This document shows, piece after piece, positions 23,230 through 31,151 of a stretch of DNA of 32,445 nucleotides. This DNA is from an uncultured Mailhella sp. (lineage in GTDB: Bacteria; Desulfobacterota; Desulfovibrionia; Desulfovibrionales; Desulfovibrionaceae): positions 1 to 32,445 of the forward strand of contig NZ_CANRLT010000022.1 in assembly GCF_947631555.1 (NCBI RefSeq), given 5' to 3'. Position 1 is the first letter of the stretch; each line of letters begins with the position of its first letter. Position numbers and translations under genes: made by a program. A model generated the notes under the pieces. The model made no database searches. It was not told the DNA's origin and saw only the letters and a program-made list of their open reading frames with translations.

Positions 23230-25380
23230 ATGGCCGACGCCAAAAACATGAAGGAATACCACAGCCAGATTCAGGAAGCGCTGGACGACAAGTTCCTCCG
23301 CGCCACGCTGGACAAGTTCGCCGTTGAATACAAGGCCAACCGCACCCGTATCTTCGAAGGCATGGATGTGGACGGTCTGATCAAGCAGGTGGCCGACATC
23401 AAGGACAACGCCGCTCAGCACATGATGGAGCTGTTCGAGCAGTTCAAGACCGAAGCCGAAAAACGCGGCGTCCATGTGCACCTCGCTTCCACCGGCGCCG
23501 AGGCCAACCGCATCATTGCCCGGATCGCCAAGGAAAACAACTGCCACAACATCATCAAGTCCAAGTCCATGACGGCGGAAGAAATCCACCTCAACACAGC
23601 TCTGGAAAAAGAAGGCTGCCGCGTGGTGGAAACCGACCTTGGTGAATGGATCATTCAGCTCCGCCATGAAGGGCCCTCGCACATGGTCATGCCCGCCATC
23701 CACCTGTCCCGCTATCAGGTCGCTGATCTGTTCACCGACGTGACCAAGGTGCAGCAGGACAGGGAGGATATCCAGAAGCTGGTGAAGGTAGCCCGTAAGG
23801 AACTGCGCATCGAGTATGTGAAGGCCGACATGGGCATTTCCGGCGCCAACTTCGCCGTGGCGGAAGCCGGACTCATCGGCACGGCCACCAACGAGGGCAA
23901 CCTGCGCCTCGTCACCACCATGCCCCGCGTCCATGTGGTGCTCGCCGGTCTGGAAAAGCTCATCCCCACCGTGGCCGATGCCCTGAAGGTACTTCAGGTT
24001 CTGCCCAGGAATGCCACGGCTCAGGCCATCACCTCCTACATCACCTGGATCGCCGGCGCCAACGAATGCGCCACAGGGCCGAACGGCCGCAAGGAAATGC
24101 ACATCGTCTTCCTTGACAACGGCCGGCTTAAGATCGCCCAGGATCCCGCCTTCAAGGATATCCTGCGCTGCGTGCGCTGCGGCGCCTGCGCCAATGTCTG
24201 CCCCGTCTACCGTCTCATCGGCGGACACAAGATGGGCTATGTGTACATCGGCGCCGTGGGCCTCGCCCTCACCTACCTGTACCACGGAGCGGACAAGGCC
24301 CGTGCGCTGGTGCAGAACTGCATCGGCTGCGAATCCTGCAAGAACGTGTGTTCCGCGGGCATCGACCTGCCCCGCATCACCCGCGAGATCCGTGCCCGCC
24401 TCGTCAAGGCGGAGGGCAACAACCCTGCCGGTTCCGTGATGAGCATGGTGATGAAGGATCGCGACCGCTTCCACAGCCTGCTGAAGTTCATCAAGTTCTC
24501 GCAGAAGCCCCTCACCGTGAAGGGAGGCAGGTTCATCCGTCATCTGCCCGCCGTGCTCATGGGAGGCGACCAGAGCTTCCGCCAGCTTCCGGCTCTGGCT
24601 CCCAAGTCCTTCCGCCAGCTCTTCAACGGCGTGGTGAACAACCCCGCTCAGCCCAGATTCCGTGTGGCCATCTTCTCCGGCTGCGCTCAGGACTTCATCT
24701 ATCCCGAGCAGCTCGTGGCCGCCGTGCGTCTGCTCAACAAGCACGGCGTTCATGTGGAGTTCCCCCTCGGCCAGACCTGCTGCGGTCTGCCTTTGGACAT
24801 GATGGGCCAGCGCGATACCAGCATCCAGGTGAGTTCGCAGAACGTGAACGCCTTTGAAGCCGGCAAGTACGATGCCATCATCACCCTCTGCGCCTCCTGC
24901 ACCGGTCACCTGAAGAACAGCTATCCCGAACTGCTGAAGGACAGCCCGGATCAGTACCGCGCCGGTATCTTCGTCTCCAAGGTCATGGACTTCACCTCCT
25001 TCGTCTACAACAAGCTCGGACTGCGCGCCGATGACTTCGTCAAGTCGAATGAGAAGGTGACCTACCACTCGCCCTGCCATATGCGCGATCTGGGCGTGAC
25101 CGAAGAACCCCGCGCCCTGCTGAACATGGTCGCCGACTATGTGCCCGCGGCCGAAGAAGACACCTGCTGCGGCTTTGGCGGTACCTTCTCCGTGAAGTTC
25201 CCCGAACTTTCCGCTGAAATCGGCAAAAAGAAGCTCAAGAACAGTGAAGACACCGGAGCGTCTCTTGTCGTGACCGACTGCCCGGGCTGCGTCATGCAGA
25301 TCCGCGGCGTAGCCACGGCCAACGATTCGCAGCTCAAGGTCGAGCACATCTCCGAACTGCTCGCCCGTCACATGAAGTAA
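23230..25380 (+). CDS. Fused LutB-LutA (LldF-LldE) Fe-S subunit of L-lactate dehydrogenase
   Basis: 716 residues, longer than LutB alone. Residues about 1-300 form an LUD domain (GISGANFAVAEAGLIGT segment). Two ferredoxin clusters follow, C314-x2-C317-x2-C320-x3-C324 and C364-x2-C367-x2-C370-x3-C374. The C-terminal half (about 490-716) has two CCG domains of the LutA/HdrD kind (FSGCAQDF, QTCCGLPLD, HSPCHMRDLG, DTCCGFGGTF). A single chain thus replaces LldE and LldF, an arrangement known from Desulfovibrio. It should join LutC in oxidising L-lactate and sending electrons to the quinone pool or an associated Fe-S acceptor. It directly follows lutC and is followed by a hairpin and the permease. 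Confidence 0.94.
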   Translation: MADAKNMKEYHSQIQEALDDKFLRATLDKFAVEYKANRTRIFEGMDVDGLIKQVADIKDNAAQHMMELFEQFKTEAEKRGVHVHLASTGAEANRIIARIAKENNCHNIIKSKSMTAEEIHLNTALEKEGCRVVETDLGEWIIQLRHEGPSHMVMPAIHLSRYQVADLFTDVTKVQQDREDIQKLVKVARKELRIEYVKADMGISGANFAVAEAGLIGTATNEGNLRLVTTMPRVHVVLAGLEKLIPTVADALKVLQVLPRNATAQAITSYITWIAGANECATGPNGRKEMHIVFLDNGRLKIAQDPAFKDILRCVRCGACANVCPVYRLIGGHKMGYVYIGAVGLALTYLYHGADKARALVQNCIGCESCKNVCSAGIDLPRITREIRARLVKAEGNNPAGSVMSMVMKDRDRFHSLLKFIKFSQKPLTVKGGRFIRHLPAVLMGGDQSFRQLPALAPKSFRQLFNGVVNNPAQPRFRVAIFSGCAQDFIYPEQLVAAVRLLNKHGVHVEFPLGQTCCGLPLDMMGQRDTSIQVSSQNVNAFEAGKYDAIITLCASCTGHLKNSYPELLKDSPDQYRAGIFVSKVMDFTSFVYNKLGLRADDFVKSNEKVTYHSPCHMRDLGVTEEPRALLNMVADYVPAAEEDTCCGFGGTFSVKFPELSAEIGKKKLKNSEDTGASLVVTDCPGCVMQIRGVATANDSQLKVEHISELLARHMK

Positions 25381-25388
25381 CAGAACAA

Positions 25389-25414
25389 GGCTCCGCTCCG
25401 CCCGGGGCGGAGCC
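25389..25414 (+). other. GC-rich hairpin between the dehydrogenase genes and lldP
   Basis: GGCTCCGC (25389-25396) pairs with GCGGAGCC (25407-25414) across a 10-nt loop; no T run follows. A transcript-stabilising or partial-attenuation element is possible, setting permease levels against dehydrogenase levels. Confidence 0.5.
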
Positions 25415-25525
25415 GCATCGACCGCGCGTCCAGCCCTTCGGGGCCTTCCGATACGCTGACACGGCGCAGGTTCATTTCCTGCGTGACCCGCTTACCTTTT
25501 TACACGAGAGTAGAGGAGTGCCTTT

Positions 25526-27214
25526 ATGAACACTGAACTGCTGGCCCTATTCGCCGTTGCGCCGCTTCTGGTGGCGCTGGTTCTCATGGTCGGCCTTCGC
25601 TGGTCCTCCATGCGCGCCATGCCCCTTGCCTGGGCGACCGGCGCCATCCTCGCCATCATTGTATGGCAGCTTCCCGTCATCCGGGTGATCGCTCTCACCC
25701 TGGAGGGCTTCATCACGGCAGCCGGCGTGCTGATTATCGTTTTCGGCGCGCTGCTCATCTACTACACGCTTACCTACAGCGGCGCCATGGAAACCATTCA
25801 GGCGGGCATGAAGAAGATCAGCCCCGACCGCCGCGTGCAGACCATCATCATTGGCTTCATGTTCGCCGCCTTCATTGAAGGCGCAGCCGGCTTCGGCACT
25901 CCCGCAGCTCTTGCGGCTCCTCTGCTCCTCGGCCTCGGCTTCCCTCCCCTCTGCGCGGCCGTCATCTGCCTCGCCTTCAACAGCATCCCCGTGACCTTCG
26001 GCGCTGTGGGCACTCCCGTGCTTCAGGGCTTCAAATCCATTGAAAGCCTCGCTCTGGCAGCCCTCGGCTCCGGTGACCCCGCCCTTGTCTACAAGACCAT
26101 CGGCGAATACGTCACCCTCATGCACCTGCCCATGCTCTTCATCCTGCCCATCTTCCTGCTGGGCTTCATGACCCGCTACTACGGCAAGAACAAGTCCTGG
26201 GCTGAAGGCTTTGCTGCGTGGAAGTACTGCCTGCTCGCCTCCGTCTGCTTCGGCGTGCCCTACCTCATCCTCGCCTGGACCGTCGGGCCCGAACTGCCTT
26301 CCCTGCTCGGCGGTATCATCGGCCTCGGCGTCCTCGTGGCGCTCACCAAGAAGGGCATCTGCGTGCCTGAAGGCACCTGGGACTTCGACAGCAACGACAA
26401 GTGGGATCCCGCCTGGATCGGCGAAATCAAGCCCTCTGACGTGACCGAATACCGGGAGCACATGAGCCAGTTCATGGCCTGGCTGCCCTACATCCTCTGC
26501 GGACTCATCCTCGTGATCACCCGCGTGCCCGCCTTCCACCTGAAGCCCATCGTCACCGACCCGATGTTCAACATCGGCGCTTCCAACATCCTTGGTCAGC
26601 AGGGTGTGGCTTCCTACATCGCCATCCTGAACCTGCCCGGAACCATCCCCTTCATCCTGGTCTCCATCCTTACCATCTTCCTGCACGGTATGCTGCGCAA
26701 CGATGAAATCGGCAGCAACAAGGTCAGCAAGGCCTGGAGCACCGCCTTTGCCAAGATGAAGGCTCCCACCATCTCCCTGCTCGCCGCCGTTGCCCTCGTG
26801 TCCATCTTCAAGGGTACGGGCGTCAGCGAAGCCACCAACCACGTCTCCATGCCCATGGCTCTGGCTCAGTGCCTGGCCGACCTCGCCGGCGGTGCCTGGC
26901 CTGCCCTCGCCTCCTACGTCGGCGGCCTCGGTGCGTTCATCACCGGCTCCAACACCGTGTCCGACATGCTCTTCGCCAACTTCCAGTGGGATATGGCCAA
27001 GACTCTCGGCTACACCGTGCCTCAGTACTTCATCATCCTCGCGGCTCAGGGCGCCGGCGGCGCCATGGGCAACATGATCTGCATCCATAACATCGTGGCT
27101 GCCTGCGCCGTGCTCGGACTCATCGGCAAGGAAGGCGACATCCTCCGCCGCACCGCCGCGCCCTTCTTCCTGTATGGCGTTGCCGTCGGTATCGTGGCCT
27201 TCATCCTCATGTAA
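25526..27214 (+). CDS. lldP: L-lactate permease (LctP family)
   Basis: 562 residues, with about 12-14 membrane segments. Family features: [28 protein letters not shown] early, [15 protein letters not shown], and the C-terminal [23 protein letters not shown] and [24 protein letters not shown]. It imports lactate (possibly glycolate) with protons across the inner membrane for the dehydrogenases encoded upstream. GAGGAG lies 9 nt before the ATG. The 145-nt gap before it could hold its own promoter, but none was fixed. A strong terminator follows the stop. Confidence 0.96.
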   Translation: MNTELLALFAVAPLLVALVLMVGLRWSSMRAMPLAWATGAILAIIVWQLPVIRVIALTLEGFITAAGVLIIVFGALLIYYTLTYSGAMETIQAGMKKISPDRRVQTIIIGFMFAAFIEGAAGFGTPAALAAPLLLGLGFPPLCAAVICLAFNSIPVTFGAVGTPVLQGFKSIESLALAALGSGDPALVYKTIGEYVTLMHLPMLFILPIFLLGFMTRYYGKNKSWAEGFAAWKYCLLASVCFGVPYLILAWTVGPELPSLLGGIIGLGVLVALTKKGICVPEGTWDFDSNDKWDPAWIGEIKPSDVTEYREHMSQFMAWLPYILCGLILVITRVPAFHLKPIVTDPMFNIGASNILGQQGVASYIAILNLPGTIPFILVSILTIFLHGMLRNDEIGSNKVSKAWSTAFAKMKAPTISLLAAVALVSIFKGTGVSEATNHVSMPMALAQCLADLAGGAWPALASYVGGLGAFITGSNTVSDMLFANFQWDMAKTLGYTVPQYFIILAAQGAGGAMGNMICIHNIVAACAVLGLIGKEGDILRRTAAPFFLYGVAVGIVAFILM

Positions 27215-27237
27215 CGCTCTCAACACTATCTGAAACA

Positions 27238-27264
27238 GGGCCGCCTTCGGGCGGCTCTTTTTTT
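27238..27264 (+). terminator. Strong intrinsic terminator after lldP
   Basis: GGGCCGCC-TTCG-GGCGGCTC: a GC stem closed by a stable TTCG tetraloop, followed by TTTTTTT (27258-27264). It ends the lactate transcription unit. Confidence 0.92.
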
Positions 27265-27415
27265 CCCTCAGCCCGGCCCGAAAACTGCCCCACGGGTGCT
27301 TTTCTCCGGAAGCTTATGCCGCTATCATGGCAGGCGGAAGCCCGCCCGATCCGAATCTGCCGCAGGCTTCCGGCAGAAACACGGATCCGCCGGACCTTTC
27401 AGGGGAGGGGACAGC

Positions 27416-28789
27416 ATGGAGCAGCATTCCTTTTTCGACAACGACCTTTCCCAGCCGCTGGCCGCACGCCTGCGTCCACGCACGCTGGAAGAATTCTTCG
27501 GTCAGGAGCACCTGCTCGGCAAGGGCAAGGTACTGCGCAAACTCATCGAATCAGACCAGCTTTCCTCCATGATCTTCTGGGGGCCTCCGGGCGTGGGCAA
27601 GACCACGCTGGCCCGCATCATCGCCGGGCATACCAAATCGGGCTTTATCGACTTTTCCGCCGTGACCAGCGGCATCAAGGAGATACGCGCCGTCATGCAG
27701 CAGGCGGAAAAAGACCGCAGCTACGGAAGGCGCACCCTGCTTTTTGTGGACGAGATACACCGCTTCAACAAGGCTCAGCAGGACGCCTTTCTGCCCTTCG
27801 TGGAAAAAGGCAGCATTGTCCTCATCGGCGCGACCACGGAAAACCCTTCCTTCGAGGTCAACGGCGCCTTGCTCTCACGCTGCAAGGTCTTCGTCCTGCA
27901 CCAGCTCTCAGAAGCCGACATGACGGCTCTGCTCGAACGCGCTCTGCATGACCCAAGGGGCTTTGGCAGACAGCACATCGTCATGCCGCCGGACATGCTG
28001 GAAATCATCGCCGCCTTTTCCAACGGCGACGCACGCTCGGCGCTTTCCACGCTGGAAATGGCCGTACTCAATGGGGACCTAGAAGGCGACACCGTGCGCA
28101 TTTCCAAAGAGGCGCTGGAAGCCTGCACCTCACGCAAGTCCCTGCTCTACGACAAAAAAGGTGAAGAGCACTACAACCTTATTTCCGCGCTGCACAAGTC
28201 CATGCGCAATTCCGACCCCGATGCAGCGGTGTACTGGCTCGCCCGTATGCTGGAGGCGGGAGAGGATCCGCTCTACATCGCCCGCAGGGTCACCCGCTTC
28301 GCAAGCGAGGACGTGGGGTTGGCCGACCCTCACGCGCTGGACACGGCCGTCTCCGCGTATCATGCCTGCCATCTCATCGGTATGCCGGAATGTTCCGTAC
28401 ACCTCACTCAGGCCGTGGTCTATCTCTCCCTTGCGCCCAAATCCAACAGTCTGTACGTCGCCTACACACGGGCGCGGAAGGACGCGCTCTCCATGCTCGA
28501 TGAACCCGTGCCCCTTCAGCTGCGCAACGCCCCAACGAAACTCATGCAGGAACTCGACTACGGCAAGGGCTACCAGTACGCCCATCATGCGGAAGAACGT
28601 CTTACGAACATGCACTGCCTGCCCGACGCCCTGCTTGATCGCTCCTACTACGTTCCCACAGCACAGGGACTGGAAGCCCGATGCCGTCAGCGCCTCGAAA
28701 GCATCAAGGCGTGGAAGCGAACCCACGAAGACAAAGGCTCATCCGAAAGCGAAAACTCAGATAAAAGCGGGCAGAAACCGCAGGACTAA
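27416..28789 (+). CDS. rarA: RarA/MgsA replication-associated recombination ATPase
   Basis: 457 residues. AAA+ clamp-loader-like ATPase: Walker A WGPPGVGKTT (55-64), Walker B LLFVDEIHRF (D112, E113), sensor-1 region IGATTENPSFE, then the tetramerisation domain (KGEEHYNLISALHKSMRNSDPDAA, EDVGLADP). It acts on stalled replication forks and single-stranded DNA ends. The ATG at 27416 has GGGGAGGGG upstream; an in-frame extension to 27296 has no RarA-like sequence. A hydrophilic Lys/Ser tail of about 25 residues ends the protein. Monocistronic in appearance and convergent with the short-chain dehydrogenase gene. Confidence 0.96.
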   Translation: MEQHSFFDNDLSQPLAARLRPRTLEEFFGQEHLLGKGKVLRKLIESDQLSSMIFWGPPGVGKTTLARIIAGHTKSGFIDFSAVTSGIKEIRAVMQQAEKDRSYGRRTLLFVDEIHRFNKAQQDAFLPFVEKGSIVLIGATTENPSFEVNGALLSRCKVFVLHQLSEADMTALLERALHDPRGFGRQHIVMPPDMLEIIAAFSNGDARSALSTLEMAVLNGDLEGDTVRISKEALEACTSRKSLLYDKKGEEHYNLISALHKSMRNSDPDAAVYWLARMLEAGEDPLYIARRVTRFASEDVGLADPHALDTAVSAYHACHLIGMPECSVHLTQAVVYLSLAPKSNSLYVAYTRARKDALSMLDEPVPLQLRNAPTKLMQELDYGKGYQYAHHAEERLTNMHCLPDALLDRSYYVPTAQGLEARCRQRLESIKAWKRTHEDKGSSESENSDKSGQKPQD

Positions 28790-28891
28790 CCGCACACCGT
28801 TCCACTCTCCGCCGCTTAACCCCTGGTGTAAGGCAAGAAGCCCGAGACTCAGACAGTAAAAGCAAGACAGCGGAAACCGCAGCGAAAAGGC

Positions 28892-29671
28892 TCAGCCGCG
28901 ACCTTCCCAGGCCGCAGAGGGATTCTGTACGCAGTATTTGCCGCCGCTGGCTTCCACGCCGCAGCCGGTGATGAAACTCGCGGCGTCGGATGCGAGGAAC
29001 ACGATGAGACGAGCAATCTCCTCCGTGCGGCCGTAGCGGTTCTGCACGGCCTGGCGCTGAACCATGCCCGCGCCGTATTCCCCTATTACCGCGGCGTTGA
29101 TGGCGGTGAGTACAAAGCCCGGCATATAGGCCACCACACGGATATGATCCGGAGCCAGTTCAGCGGCGAGTACCTTTGTCATGTGGCTCACCGCCGCCTT
29201 GGTGACGCCGTAGGCGCCCCGTCCTCCGGTAGGCATGATGGAGGCATAGGAAGAAGCATTGACGATGACGCCTCCTCCCGCCTTGCGCAGATGGGGAATG
29301 GCCGCGCGCGAACCGTACAGCACGCCATCCACATTCACGGCAAAAGTCTCCCGCCAGAGTTCCAGAGGCATGTCTTCCAGATCCCCCTTGGGATAGATGC
29401 CGGCGTTGTTCACCCACACATCGATGCGCCCGAATGCGGCCGCCGTCTCCTCCGCCAGGCGCTTCATATCACCCTGACTGGTCACGTCGGCGCGCACGGC
29501 CAAAACCTGCCGATCAGCGTACTCAGCCCGAAACGCTGCCAGCCTGTCCTCGGATCGTCCGCATACGGCTACCCGGCAGCCCTCCTCAAGAAACGCATCC
29601 ACACTGGCCTTGCCTATACCGGCGGTTCCGCCCGTGATAACCACAATCTTGCCGCGAAGTCCAAATTCCAT
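28892..29671 (-). CDS. Short-chain dehydrogenase/reductase (SDR family)
   Basis: 259 residues of classical SDR fold: cofactor motif TGGTAGIG (13-20), NNAG (88-91), catalytic S140 or S141, Y154 and K158 (YGVTK), and the PGFV segment after the substrate loop. R39 in CGRS suggests NADP(H). The substrate cannot be inferred; neighbours give no pathway clue. ATG 29671 is preferred over the in-frame ATG 29704 because AGGAG lies 6 nt upstream and the Rossmann strand begins at the right distance. The leader holds a tandem duplication of that Shine-Dalgarno. No clear terminator was found in the 102-nt gap to rarA. Confidence 0.9.
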   Translation of the reverse strand: MEFGLRGKIVVITGGTAGIGKASVDAFLEEGCRVAVCGRSEDRLAAFRAEYADRQVLAVRADVTSQGDMKRLAEETAAAFGRIDVWVNNAGIYPKGDLEDMPLELWRETFAVNVDGVLYGSRAAIPHLRKAGGGVIVNASSYASIMPTGGRGAYGVTKAAVSHMTKVLAAELAPDHIRVVAYMPGFVLTAINAAVIGEYGAGMVQRQAVQNRYGRTEEIARLIVFLASDAASFITGCGVEASGGKYCVQNPSAAWEGRG

Positions 29672-30220
29672 GGCGTTCTCCTCAGCGTTCTCCTCTTTCA
29701 GCATTCGCCAGTCCGTTCACCCGCCCTCAAAGGCCCGGAGAAAGCAGCCCTGAGCCTGTGGTCAAACCGTCACAAGCCAGCATACGGCAATACCGCAGTC
29801 CACCGCAAGCCTGCCGGAATGGACGGAACGCCTCTGAACATCTCTCCTGTACGCCCTTTCCACATGCGTACTCCGCTCCCCTTGCTTCAAGGGCACATCG
29901 TGCTTACTTGTCAGGATGAAGGGTAAAAACGCCTCCGGCAGTTTTGTCCGCGCCGTAACTTAAGGAAACTTTCTGCCAGGACAGGCTTGTTTTTTGGCAC
30001 CGAGTTGTGTACTCTTGTCGAGCTTACCTCCGGTGCATCCTTGCGCCGGCCTTGCCGTCAGGCAATGGCCCTTGCTGGAAAGAAGGGAAATTATTCCGCA
30101 TACTTCTATCTGTAAACGGCGTTGCGGCAGGCGGTCTGGAAGCGTGGTGCGGAAATGATGGCCGGGGCAGATTGCCCCTGTCAGGATGCAAGTTGGCGGA
30201 TAACGCGACAGGAGACAACC
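29672..30220. other. 549-nt divergent intergenic region upstream of the electron-transfer operon
   Basis: No credible gene is seen on either strand. It contains a GGGGCA-GAT-TGCCCC hairpin near 30166-30180, about 40 nt before the membrane-subunit start, and a moderately AT-rich section at about 29920-30120. Promoters for both flanking genes must lie here; none could be assigned with confidence. Confidence 0.4.
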
Positions 30221-31141
30221 ATGAGCATCTTTTTCTACTGTTTGGCCTATGTGGCAGTCATCGCCTTCGTGGCCGTGGCTCTGATGAAGATCATCGGCTA
30301 TCTCAAGAAACCTCAGCACCTGCGTTGGGAACTCTATCCCGTGGCACACGAAGATCCCGAACGCGTCAAATACGGCGGCAGCTACCTGGAAAAGGTCGAT
30401 TGGTGGAAAGACAAGCACCGCAGCTGCATGGTCGGCTCCCTCAAGGGCTTCCTCATCGAAGCGCTCTTTCTCAAGGCCGTCTGGGAACACAACCGCACGC
30501 TCTGGATGCGTACCTATCCCTTCCATGTCGGCCTCTATCTGCTCCTCGGCGCCATGGGCCTGTCCATACTCGCCGCCCTCGGAATGCTCGCCGGAGCTGA
30601 TGGCTTTGTGACCTTCTGCACCGTCCTCACCGTGATCTGCGATGTCCTCGGCTTCGCCGGCATCCTGTTCGGAGCCGTGGGTCTGATCCAGCGCCGCCTG
30701 TGCGACAAGGGTCTGCGCAAATACACCACCAACGAACACTTCTTCAACCTCGGCCTGTTCGGCTTGTACGGCCTGCTCGGTCTCGTCCTGTGCCTCGGCT
30801 ACGGCGTGTACGATTTCGCACTCATGGGCAACAGCTTCATTTACGGTATGCTTTCCTTCACGTCCATGACGCTGACACCGCTGTATGTGCTCTATCTGCT
30901 CATCGGCTTCTTCATGTTCTTCTGGGTGCCCTACAGCTTCCTTGGTCACCTGTTCATGAAGTATTTCACCTGGCACGACATCCGCTGGGGCGACGCTCCT
31001 ACCGTCAACAACCCCAAGCTCCAGAGCCAGCTTGCCAACAACCTGAACCTGCCCGTGAGCTGGCGCGCTCCGCACGTTCAGGGCGACGGCAAGAAGACCT
31101 GGGCCGAAGTCGCCACTTCCAACCCCGAGCTTCAGGATTAA
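30221..31141 (+). CDS. NarI/DsrM-type membrane b-cytochrome subunit of an Fe-S redox complex
   Basis: 306 residues: an N-terminal membrane segment, a soluble loop (about 28-85), then roughly four more spans ending near residue 245 and a soluble tail. Histidines positioned for heme in or near the membrane include those in TYPFHVGLYLLLG, NEHFFNLG and HLFMKYFTWHDIRWGD. The arrangement resembles NarI/DsrM/TmcC-type quinone-linked subunits, which are usually encoded beside an HdrD-like Fe-S protein, as here (next start 10 nt after the stop). It probably exchanges electrons between menaquinone and the cytoplasmic partner. Which named complex (Dsr, Tmc, Ohc or another) is not resolved. ACAGGAGAC precedes the ATG. 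Confidence 0.8.
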   Translation: MSIFFYCLAYVAVIAFVAVALMKIIGYLKKPQHLRWELYPVAHEDPERVKYGGSYLEKVDWWKDKHRSCMVGSLKGFLIEALFLKAVWEHNRTLWMRTYPFHVGLYLLLGAMGLSILAALGMLAGADGFVTFCTVLTVICDVLGFAGILFGAVGLIQRRLCDKGLRKYTTNEHFFNLGLFGLYGLLGLVLCLGYGVYDFALMGNSFIYGMLSFTSMTLTPLYVLYLLIGFFMFFWVPYSFLGHLFMKYFTWHDIRWGDAPTVNNPKLQSQLANNLNLPVSWRAPHVQGDGKKTWAEVATSNPELQD

Positions 31142-31151
31142 GGAGCCGCAC

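Noticed and set aside
21682..25371. Very long open frame antisense to the lactate dehydrogenase genes
   Set aside because: It is codon-aligned with three well-identified sense genes and exists only because they lack TTA/CTA/TCA codons; the translation is rich in His/Gly/Val with no domain, and no ribosome site is seen.
29995..30010. Sigma-54-like TGGCAC...TTGT upstream of the redox operon
   Set aside because: The -24 half is good, but the -12 GC is absent and the spacing is one nucleotide short.
30221..31141. Naming the membrane subunit DsrM or TmcC
   Set aside because: Topology and partner fit the superfamily, but the sequence did not match remembered DsrM, and the gene order differs from Tmc; left unnamed.
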